The notes below the pieces were generated by a model. That model saw only the letters and a list, made by a program, of their open reading frames with translations. It was not told where the DNA came from and ran no database searches. The translations under genes were made by a program, and so were the position numbers. 64,000 nucleotides of DNA from Symsagittifera roscoffensis (lineage: Eukaryota; Xenacoelomorpha; Acoela; Convolutidae): the NCBI RefSeq assembly GCF_963678635.1, contig NC_087063.1, forward strand, positions 8,590,386 to 8,654,385, read 5' to 3'. This document shows positions 9,625-20,500 of this stretch, piece after piece (position 1 is the stretch's first letter; each line of letters opens with the position of its first letter).

Positions 9625-10560
9625 ATAACCCTCCGAGTAGCTCCGTGGATAGAGCTAACGACTTAAGGTTTGGAAAAGGAAAGAATCGGAGGGTCCAAAT
9701 TTGATAGTTTTTGGCCAAATTTTTGTTTCTAAACCAATTTTGGTCCGGTTTTTTGCATTATTCCAGTGCCGTACAGGGCTACTACGCTCATTTCAAGTAT
9801 TTTTAGGCACTTTCGACCGGAATTGCGAAAAAAGTCTTTCAGATCCTACACAGGTGGTGAAAAAGGCCATTTTGACGAACGCGTTTTTGGCGATTTCTCA
9901 AAGACTAGTTATCCGATCGGGATAATTTTGGTACCATAAGTCGACGTTTTTGACCACTTTTCCGAATCGCAACCGTTTTTGGGTTGATTATTTCGGAAAA
10001 GAAAAATTTTTTAGAATTTGTTGGTTCGGAGGGTCCAAGTAACGGGCAACCCTCCGAGCGGCAGAAAATTTTATCAAAACATCTTTTTATTCAACTGGGA
10101 AGGTTGACCGTGTCAGCCAACCTAGTTTTAAGTCAGGTAGACCGCTTTCAGAGGCTTTACTGCGGTGATTTAACCCTTTTTCTTGATTTTGGGGGAACCC
10201 TCCGAAGTGACCCTCCGGAGTCAGCTAAGCCCTTTAGCAACCCTCCTTAGTGGAAAATTTCCACGAGATCACCCTAAGAAGTTGAAACAGCTCCCCCTAG
10301 AACCCTTAGCTTATTTCGACGCTTTTTGAAGCTAGTAGGAGAATCTTCCAAGTGAGATCAGAAAATTTGAAAATTTTGGAGGTACCCTCCGAAGTGACCC
10401 TCCGGAGCGTATTAAGCATCTTATTGACCCTCCTTAGTAAATTTAGGGGGACCCTCCGAAGTAGCTTGGGTGATTAAGATACCCTCCTAAGTAACTTGAG
10501 TGATTGAGGTACCCTCCGAGGTAACCCTCCAGAGTGTCTTAAACCTTCTAGCGACCCTCC
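9625..10560 (+). repeat. CCCTCCG motif array in element A leader
   Basis: The motif ACCCTCC, followed by GAAG, GGAG, GAGG or TTAG, recurs about every 15-60 nt, often in pairs such as ACCCTCCGAAGTGACCCTCC. The reverse complement (CGGAGGGT) also occurs, for example at 9687 and 10027, the latter facing a forward copy at about 10050 so that they could fold together. More isolated copies lie upstream to 8482. It is not a simple tandem repeat: spacing and filler vary while the core is kept. Confidence 0.7.
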
Positions 10561-10767
10561 TTGTAAGAGACTTGAGTAAACCTTCTGTGACAATTTGGGA
10601 AACGGAAAATATCCATTTAATTAGGATCATATTAGGATATTAGGCGTGCTTATCAGGGTCATAAGAACCCATTCTGACCCGGAAATTCGTGATCAACTTT
10701 GGATTCTATATTGGGTGTATTAGAAGTACCCGAACAAGATTTTTTTTGATTGTGATTTTGGTTGAGT

Positions 10768-10920
10768 GGTTGCCTTGAGCTACTTAATAGGAAAGTTCGG
10801 GCAATCCGGGAACAAATAAAGGAAGACCTCGGTGGGTGTATTAAGCAAATACACACCCACTTGAGAAGAAGAATTGTTCCCTACTCTCGTGCACTTGGAG
10901 CAGTCCGAGTGTGGGAGAGC
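10768..10920 (+). promoter_or_regulatory. Structured RNA element, copy 1
   Basis: Three consecutive foldable units. P1 pairs TTGCC (from 10770) with GGCAA (to 10804). P2 pairs GGGAACAA 10808-10815 with TTGTTCCC 10874-10881 and encloses P3, the GTGGGTG..CACCCAC hairpin within 10828-10865. P4 pairs CACTTGGA 10892-10899 with TCCGAGTG 10904-10911, closed outside by CTCTC/GAGAG. The same architecture occurs at 10954-11101 and in element C at 56658-56812 with different but still pairing sequences. Confidence 0.7.
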
Positions 10921-10953
10921 TTTTTCATAGATTTGACGAATTTTCGACCAAGA

Positions 10954-11101
10954 GGTTGCCTTGAGCTACTTAGTAGGACAGCTCGGGCAATCGCAGGACA
11001 CCTAAAAGAAGACCTCGGTGGGTGTATTAGGCAAATACACACCCACTTGAGAAGACTGTGTCCTGGGCTTCGTTCTTTCGGATCGTTCCGATTGGGGGAA
11101 G
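10954..11101 (+). promoter_or_regulatory. Structured RNA element, copy 2
   Basis: Second copy of the RNA at 10768. P1 pairs TTGCC and GAGCT with AGCTC and GGCAA. P2 is CAGGACAC 10994-11001 with GTGTCCTG 11058-11065, quite different from copy 1 but again perfectly complementary. P3 is the same GTGGGTG hairpin. P4 is TCGGA 11078-11082 with TCCGA 11087-11091, closed by CTTC/GAAG. A run like GTCTTTTTC follows, as in the other copies. Confidence 0.7.
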
Positions 11102-11532
11102 TCTTTTTCTTTAAGACTAAGTTTTATTTATCTATTTCTGAATCATCACTGCTTTTTATCGAAGATTGTTTAATTTTAACAAAGCAGTGACTTGATAAAT
11201 TGTGTGGCGATAAATTGATACTGACAAAAGGTCGCTGTCACCTGTAGGATATTCTTATCTGATTATCGATTGTGTTTTGTGTGTCGATTATATCTTGTGG
11301 AAACTTAGTGATACTGTCATACTATACAACCGGGTTGAGTTAGCATTATATCAATACTGAGTAGACCCTGTGTGTAACTTTAGCTGAGTCACCAATTTAG
11401 TCGTGAGAGATCTAAGAGACATTTTGATACTGACGGAATCGAGTAGGCAGCGTTAAGTGATTTAACTAAATCTTGTTTGTGGTACGGTTGCATTGCCATC
11501 AAATTACGAATACTTTCATTTTGTACAAAACT

Positions 11533-14500
11533 ATGCAGCGCAGGGACTCGTTAGGGTCGACTACTAAAATTCCCAGGCTAAGCAAGGGAAGCACGCGGAA
11601 ATTTAGAACTAGGCGTAGCCAAACCTCGTTTAGCAGCGCTTCCGACGCGTTTGCTGAAGACGAATCGACTAAAGGTCAACCTGATCTTTCAGTGATCGAA
11701 ATGAGACTAAGGAGCGAGAAAAACCTTGATGGCAATCAAGGGCGGAGCGCCGAGGCCGAGCCTGCGAGCGAAACGCCGGTGGATCCCTTTGACGAAGGGG
11801 AGCGAACGCTCATTCGACCCGACTTTGAGCCAGACGGGGTCCTCGAACGAGAGGAAGTCGAGAGGACAGAGGAGACCTCGGAGCGTTCCGAGGTCGAACC
11901 TCGGGAGGAAGTGTTGTACAGGGGAATGTCCAGATCAGAGACTAAGAGCTATAAATGGAGAAAGGAACCTTCACTTCTGACAAGTGCACACTCATCCTTG
12001 GCCAAACAGAGTAACAACGCGATGATGTCGAGTATGAGTCCGGGTGAAGAGCAGACGTTCTCGAAGGCCAAGAAGAGTTGGAAGTCCTTGTACGACGAAC
12101 GCATGGCGTCACTACCAACTGTAGGTTTGACTTCCAGGGATGACTACCCGGAGATAACCCATCCGGATGTGAACTTCACACCGTGCCCAAGGAACGACAT
12201 GAGCAGGGAGGCATCTTCTGCCTCGCCGACCAGGCCTATGTCAGATGGGATAACGATGGGAGCATCATCAACGTTTGACAGACTGATGACGTCAATGCAC
12301 AAGCAAAAAGGCGGTGCGTCATCAAGTACTAGGCTACAGCCACAGTTGACCTCGTCTTCTCTGGGGCTAACCCCGCCACTGGGGGCAGCTGGTGACATAA
12401 GTGATATGTTCGCTGGTGTGATGAATGGCCTGGATGAATTGAGGCGAGACATGACTAAGCGGATAGATCAAGTTGACGAGAGAGCTCACCATGGTCGAGA
12501 GAATTTGAAAGATGAGCTAACGCGCGTGAAGTCGCAAGCGAGGTTTGATCAGGCTCAATTGATTCGTGACACCGATCAATGCCTGGCCGAGAGCCTGGCT
12601 CAGGCAAACAAAGAGTCAGAGGAAAGAGAGGCTAGGATGACAAGAGAGATCGAGCGATTGTTGAATGATCATGATAATACCTACGCCCAAACGATGACTG
12701 GCCTGGAAAGGAGGTTGGACGCCAAATCTGACTTGATGATGCGGAAGCTTGACGCGATCCTGAATGGGAATAATTGGCAGGAGCATTCCAACTCAAGGGA
12801 GCGCTCACGCCATGCGAATGTTGGAGATGGTACGGGCAACAGTGCCAGAGCCCAGCAAGGCTCGAGAACGAACTACGAACATAGAAACAAGGAGCGGCCA
12901 AGGGCAGCCCCGCAGAGGCCTGGCTGGACAAATCCAGTCCCGCCGGAGGCAGATGCCACCCCGGAGACAAGATTGCCAACCGTGCCACAAGTCAGTTCAG
13001 TACCAGATCTGACTACAGTCTCACAAGACACAACGATGTATGCCTCGATGTTTGAGCCTCTGAACAGATCTCTTGAAACATTCATCACCAAGCTCTCGAA
13101 GTCAACCGAGAGAGGAGAGAGGTCAAGAAGAACACTGAAAAAGCCGAAGTCATATAAAGACGAGTCAGACGGCTGCATTGATACTTGGATAGAGGTGATG
13201 AAGTTACACTTTGAGGAAGAGAATCTCTCCAAGAAACAAGAGTGCAGCGCGCTGACGAGCAACCTAGAGGGTACTGCATTAAATTGTGTAATGGCGAAAA
13301 GAGCCAATGAGAGAGACAGCGCTCGCAAGATCTTCGACATCCTGCTGAATCGTTTCGGCTCTGGAGTACAAGGGCACCAGGCCATGGTGAAGTTCGAGAA
13401 GAGGCGTCAGAGAGATGAAGAATCAATAGATAAATTCTTGGACGACCTTGAATTGCTCAGGAGGAGGAGCAACCCGGATGAGAGAATATCCGAACGAAAC
13501 TTGGCGATCGCTTCGAAGTTCATGGATGGTGTAAGGAGTGAGGAGTTGAAGACGATGTTGGCCACTCATTTCACCCTGTCGCTGGACCAGGTACCCACGC
13601 CCGATGACTTGCGTATGAAGTCACGCGAGTATTTACTGATAAAACCGAGGGCGCAAAACCGTTACAGCAATTATGGCAACTATAGCGGGACAAACACTGG
13701 TGCGAATTCCAGTTGGTACAAACCTCGCGATGACATGGACAAGAGGAGGTCGTGTGCGAATTGTGGTTCGATGGACCATCACGTTTCTGCGTGTTCTGCA
13801 TACAAACAGAACATGAAGGCCATAGGCTACTTTCTCGAGGACGCTGACGCGACCGACGAGGATCATGAGGAGTATGTGAGAGGGCTCATCATGAAATATG
13901 GTCCGAGGTGCTTCTTCTGTAATTTGGAGGGACACTTCAAGTCGGATTGTGCTCAATTTTGGGACGCGGTAGCGGACGTGAAACATCCCCGCCATGAAGA
14001 GGCGCTTTCGGGTGTCAAGGCCAGTCGAGCACGTCTGATGAACGAGGCTGAATCTCGGAGAAAGGAGACGACACCGAGCACTTTCACGACTAAAAAGGTT
14101 AAGACATGGCCTGAGGGGGTAGCCTCGAACCTCGAAACAGAGTCGTCTAGCCCACTCAAGGTGGATTACGGCTTGGCGGCAAGGACAGCTCTGCAGAATG
14201 TCAAACAAGACCTAGCCACGAAAGAAGTGGAGCAATGGGTAAGGTCAGAGCTGGAGAGCACAGATCTTCGGGAAAGTCTTAATGTCCTGAGTAAGACGAC
14301 AAGAGCAGAAGACGAAAAAGAGCCTAAGAAACAGGGACTAAAACTGAACGTTATATCTGGCAAGACTTTCGGCATGACGAAGGCAGGGACCAAAATAATG
14401 TCTATCATCTCAGTCGCAGGGCACCAGGTGGTCAAGAACCTGAGCGAGCCATCCGAAATTACACTAGTCCACCTGGACATCTATGCAGACTATCTGAAAC

Positions 14501-17500
14501 AGAAGGATCCCAAACTAGACTCCAGGGCAGTGCGAGCGCTGCTCACAACGGGAGGTCCGAGGCTGATGAAAGTGGACGGACATTATATCGATGTCCATGG
14601 CCCTTACCCGATTCTGATGAATGTGGATGGCATCAATATCTACACGAAAGCTCACATAACTGATGCGAACGATCAGGTTGGCCGGATATACATTGGTCAA
14701 GAGGAGCTGAAGGTCAGACGAATCGGACACAACGCGATGCTCGAGCAAGATGCTGTGCATATTGGTTGCGAGGCAGATCTGGCCGCACACGTTCTGGACG
14801 TGCAAGGCAGACAGCTTTCAGTAAAGGGACTGCTAGACACGGGAGCAGTAGTCAGTGTCATGCCAGTCAAAACTTGGACCGACATGGGTTTTGAGAGGTC
14901 GGATCTCATACCGACAAACATCAGGTTGGCAGCTGCCAATCAGGGAGCGATCTATGTCACCGGGCGAACCCCGATCATCTCACTGCAGCTCGGAGGGAGA
15001 CATCTTTGGATGAGCTTCCTAGTAGTAGAGAATTTGGACGAATCCGACCAGTTCATCCTAGGGAGGGATTTCGTTCGCAACTTTGACGTCACGATTGATC
15101 TCAATGACGGATTGATTAGGATCAAGGATCCTGAAAGAAAGTATGAGAAAAGACCCCTTAATAAGATATTAATTAATCAGGCCAAGGTGCCGATTTTTCT
15201 GGATCGAAAAGTTAGATTAAAACCGAACCAAGCCGTAGTAGCGACGTTTAGGATGAGGAACTTGAATGAACTCAGCAATGACAGACAGGTGTGTCTGGTA
15301 CCAAATCCAAACAGTAAAAGCTCGGCTATTTTAGGAAGAAGCTTCTCACTCACTCAGAGCGGACTGTGTGTGAGTGTGTTATTGAACACAGAAGCAACAA
15401 CAGTGACAATACAGAGGGGAAAGAAACTTGGCTACGCTTTGCCTCTGAACACAGATTTTCTGAGTGTGGAAAACTTGAAGAAGTTTGACGTAACTAAATG
15501 TCCATTACATGCGAACCAAGAATGTATAATGAAAAGAGTAATTGAATTGAAATCTTCTAGGAAATTGTTTTCAATGAAGTCGGAAACAGATGATGGGCTG
15601 TCTAGTTGTTCCAACTTTCCTGAGAGACCGACGGAAGCAGAGTTAGCAGAGAATAGGCCTGTCCTACCTGAGATAGAGCATCTGAAGGGTAAAATATCCG
15701 ACAAGGAACTAGATTCGCTCAGGGCGGTGCTAAATCGGAACGCAGACGTTTTTTCGAAACATAAGGCCGACATAGGTTGTTGCAATTTTGTAGAGCACGA
15801 GATTGAGATAGAAGAGGGCTCGGTACCTCATAGGGAAGGGGCGAGAAGAATGACCCCAAACAAGTCAGAAGCGTGTAGGAAGGAAATCGAGATGTTAATG
15901 GAGTACGACATGATCGAGCCGTCGAAGTCCCCATGGGCTTGTGGCGTGGTCATGGCAAAAAAGAAAGGGGGACAACTCAGATTTTGTTGCGATTTCCGTT
16001 ATCTGAACGCAGTGACTATAAAGGACGCATATCCGATTCCCCGCATCGATGAGAGCCTATCCAAGCTGGGAGACGCCAAGTTCTTCACGACGTTGGATTT
16101 GGGCTCAGCATTCTGGCAAGTGCCGCTCAGAAAGCAAGATCGAGAGAAAACAGGCTTCGCTTGTGAGCTGGGACTGTTCCAGTGGAAGAGGATGCCATTC
16201 GGATTGTGCAACGCGACAGCCACATTCCAGCGACTGATGGCTCAGGCACTCACGAGCGTTACTAAAAAGTATGGGAATCTCATCATGTGTTATGTCGATG
16301 ATGTAGTGATCGCGACACCAACCTTGGAAGACCACATCGAGAGGTTGGAAGAGGTGTTTTCTTGCATGAAGCAGGCGGGTCTGAAATGCAAACCCTCTAA
16401 GTGCGAAATCCTCAAGGATTCCATAAAGTATCTGGGCCGCCTGGTTGACAAACATGGAGTGAGACCAGACCCCGAAGCGGTTGAAGCGGTGCTGACCTGG
16501 AAGGCACCTAAAACAGATACACAGTTGATGAGTTTTCTGGGATTCGCCAATTATTATCGCGAGTTCATCAAGGGGTATGCTGACAAAATATACCCCATGC
16601 AGAAGTTGATGAGAAATAAGGGCAAAAAGTTCACCTGGACTGATGAGGCACAAGTCTCATTTGAAAACATCAAACGCGAACTTTGCGAGGCACCGGTCCT
16701 CGGCATGCCAACGGAGAAGGGGATGTTCGTGCTGGACACGGATGCATCAGTGGTTGCGATATCAGGCATACTTCACCAAGAGCAGGAGTGGAACGGGAGA
16801 ACGGTTCTTCGTCCGATAGCTTATGGAAGTAAAGTCCTGAGTGACACTGAGATGAAGTACGGCGCACCAAAAGCGGAGATGTTTGCTGTGATCACGTTTG
16901 TGGAAAAGTACAGGGCCTACTTGGGGAGTGCTCCCTTCAAGTTGCGTGTGGACAATCGTGCCCTTGCCTGGCTGAAAACCTATTCGATGGACCAGAGCTA
17001 CATTGGTCGTTGGATCGTGCGCTTGGATGGATACCACATGATCATAGAGCACCGTACCCGTGACAAGCACCAGAACGCAGATAGCCTCAGCAAAAAGACA
17101 GAATTTTATGAGCGCCTCGAAGAGAAGCAAGCTAACCAATCAGAGATCAAAGACGGGTTTTCCTTTCTGGACAAAGAAACCTATGATGAGCTGCCACTTA
17201 CTAGGTGGTTAGACAAATCAGGACATCCTATACCTGGACACCCTGACCTTCCAGTGGAGACGGCTGCGGAGATAAAGCTTTTAGCCAGAGGCGAACCCGT
17301 TCCGTTGGATCTGCTAGTCCGATCCAACTTGGTACAGCAAGAACTGACCAGGCTGGGTATAAACAGCATCGCTTTATTGAATAAGACGGTGAACGTGGCG
17401 CCGGACGTCATGGGAAAACTCCGTGACTTGTTGGATAGGGAAGTGGATAGGCATGATCGTGAATGGAGGGAAACCATGCAGAGGTTGACTGTCACCGAGA

Positions 17501-20500
17501 GAACAGAGAAGAGGCCAGTGTCCATTCGCAGCCGAGGCGTTGAACGGGATTGCAGGTCGATCGTCAATCAGCTGGTGACCTCGATGCCGAAAGAAGTATT
17601 GTTGAGAACTTCGTTCACTGAATATGGAACATCGAATCAAAACCAAGCTACTGAGGAAGTCAGGATCAAGTCGAAATCTAGCTTCACGAGGAGAGTGCAC
17701 TTCACGGATGCAAAAGAGGAATACGAGCCAAGCTCAGATTGTTCGTCCCTGGACGAGACAATGTCCGGGGAGTCTGACACCTTCGATCCAGTCAAGGACG
17801 ACTTGTCTGAGAAGTCAAACGCCTTTGAGCCCGTGCAGGACAACTTGTCCGGGGAGAGGTTGACTAGACTACCTAGGGACAGAATTTTGTCCGGGGAGTC
17901 GGGTTCAAGGCGACCGATGGACAGAGTTTTGTCCGGGGAGTCGAGAAACATCTCAAACAACTTGGAATATGATGTTGGAGAATCGGTCGACTCAAGTGTT
18001 GAGTCGGGACCCCAGTCCGGGGACAACACGTCTGAAACAACTTCCAATTCCGACATGTCAGAGATTGCGATCCACTCCTTATTGGTAGACTGGAAGCAGC
18101 GTGGGCTGGACCGGGAAATACATCAGGATCCAGACAGGGACAGATACACCTCAGATGAAGAGGGCACTGTGGTAGACAATGCCGCAGACGAGCTCGAACT
18201 GATAGCAGTTTCAAAACGCCCAACCAGATTGCTGCCACATGGTACGGTCGTCCGTACCAATCTGGAACCATCTGTGCAAGAAGCGACGCCTTTGAAAAAG
18301 ATATGGTGTGTCAAGTTGATGGACGATGCTCATGCTCCGGAGATAATGAGTGGGCAAATGAACGTGGTGAAGACGTATTTGAAAGCCAGGTACAGGCTGT
18401 CGGATCTCCTGAGGGCTCAACGAAATGATAGAATGACGAGCAGTCTGAAAAGATGGATCGAGAATGGAGCACCTGACAAGGGAGACTTGGAAGAAGACAG
18501 CTACAAAATCCTGAAGCAGTTTTACCTGAAGAGAAAAGACTTGTTGTACCTGAATAAGGACGGAATCGTAGCCTGTAAGCGCAAGGAGGAGGACAAGGTC
18601 CTTTATAAATACAACTCAATAGTGTTACCACAGTTGTACCAGACTGAGTTGCTCTTTCGCTCACATGATCAGATGGGACATCAAGGCGTGGACAAAGTGT
18701 ATAACAGGATACAAAAACGATTCGAATGGCCGGGGTTGAAGAAGGCTTGTGAGAAATGGATAGCCGCATGCCTGTCTTGTCAACAGGCAAAGGATCCCAG
18801 GAAACTAAGGTTCCCCCTACAGTCAATAGAATCGTCAGGTTTCAACGAAGTGGTGCAAATTGATCACCAGAAAATCTGCATGACAGCAACGGGCTATAAT
18901 CAGGTGCTGGTAATGATCGACCATTTTACGAAGTATGCGGAGGCGGCACCCTGCATGACAGCATCGGCAGAAGAAACGTGCGATCATTTGATAAACGTGT
19001 GGATAGCAAGGCATGGCTGCCCCATCACGTTCCAATCTGACAATGGCAAAGCATTCGTAGGTGATCTCACGAAAGAGTTAATGAAAAGGTCGCAGGTAGC
19101 GCAGGCCCACTCGACCACTTATCACCCGCAAACGAATGGCCTAGTCGAGAGGCAGAATCGCACACTGGTATCCATGTTGAGAGTCTACTGCTCACGCTAC
19201 ATGGATGACTGGGACAAGCACTTACCGCAAGTGATGGGTGCTTACAACAGCACGGAGCATTCCACCACGGGAATAAGTCCGCATATGATGCTGACGGGTC
19301 ATGAAAAAGCACTCCCGTTAACGTTCTTCTACCCTGAATATGAAGGGAAGAGGACAGCACCGCAAACGTACGTGCGGGACGTTATTAGAAGACAACAGGA
19401 CCTCAATGACTTATGCAGGAGGAATACGCAACAGGCGCAAATTAGACAAAAAAGGAGGTTTGATAAAAGAACAGCCGATGCAAAAGCCTACTCAGTTGGC
19501 GATTATGTCTGGGTGTTCCAGGAAGTGGTTCCACCAAAAGGAACCAAGAAACTATTAAAGAAATGGCGTGGTCCATTTCAAATAACAGAGGTGCATCAAG
19601 GAGGTCGTTTTTATCGGCTGAGCACCGGAAGAGCGGCTCATTACGAGAATATCAAATCACACAACGCCTCGTCCGAGGATTGGTGCATCCCAGCGGACAT
19701 GCAAGAGGGAGACTATTTAATAGTGGATCCTGCTTGTGAAGTGAATGAAAGGGGTACTCGCGACAAGAACGACGGCAATGAGATGGTGGACAATTGTGAT
19801 CTACCACTGGATCTCGGGTTGACTGAGCGAGTAGAGGTGGACGATGAAACTCTACCCTATGCCGAAGAAGACTGGGATTGCCCGGAACAAACCGAAATTG
19901 ACAAAGGAATACAGCCTGACTTTCCGCTCACTATGGAGACACGCCAAAGTAAGAGGGGAAAAAACCAGAAGAAATACAATCCGTATGGCGAGGACTTCGT
20001 TGTAGACCGGATAGTAGTGAGTGATGTCATAGACTCGCTGGTGGGGCTGGACGAAGTAGCGATGCTAGAAGAAATCGACCTTGTGAACGATATGGATCAA
20101 GATTGGATCGACGATCGATCAGAACCGGAAGTGGAGTTCGAACCAGAAGCGGAACAGACACATGAGCAAGAACTAACAAACTTGCGCGTGCTCGAATGGC
20201 TCCACGATCTGCCGACAGATCCAAAAGAGACGATCCTGACGATTCAGGACGTCGACAGAGACGGCGTCAAATACATCAGTCATGACAATACCGAGTCCAA
20301 CTGGGTCGCCCCAGATGGTCCTCTACGTGTTCCACAATCCAACCTCGGTCTCCTAGACTTTGGGCGATCGACGGGGACGTCGATGGATATTTTTGTCCGG
20401 GGAGTGGGGGTAGGACTCACCCACACCGAAAATCTCATAATAAAAAAATTGAAATCGGCAAGGGAAACCGGAGAACTAGAGACAGAGGGCGAGAATGCTA

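Larger units (their letters stand above)
8403..11532 (+). other. Element A leader, 3.1 kb, non-coding
   Basis: Long untranslated leader between LTR and ORF1; the small ORFs in it are chance. In order it holds the primer-binding site, a GGGC-GTAT-GCCC hairpin (8493-8504), an A-rich tract (8655-8815), a scattered array of CCCTCCG motifs and their complements (8480-10560), and two copies of a structured RNA (10768-10920 and 10954-11101). Confidence 0.8.

Noticed and set aside
10762-11190. 142-codon ORF in the element A leader with internal repeat
   Set aside because: The repeat is the structured RNA duplication. Conservation follows base pairing, not codons, and C has no such ORF.
11473-11532. 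Upstream extension of ORF1 by 20 codons, and of ORF2 by 22 codons from 21388
   Set aside because: Both extensions begin with TTG, not ATG. Starts in elements B and C align with the ATGs at 11533 and 21454.
12144-14208. Many antisense ORFs of 60-190 codons opposite ORF1 and ORF2
   Set aside because: They are shadows of the long sense frames and have no recognisable domains.
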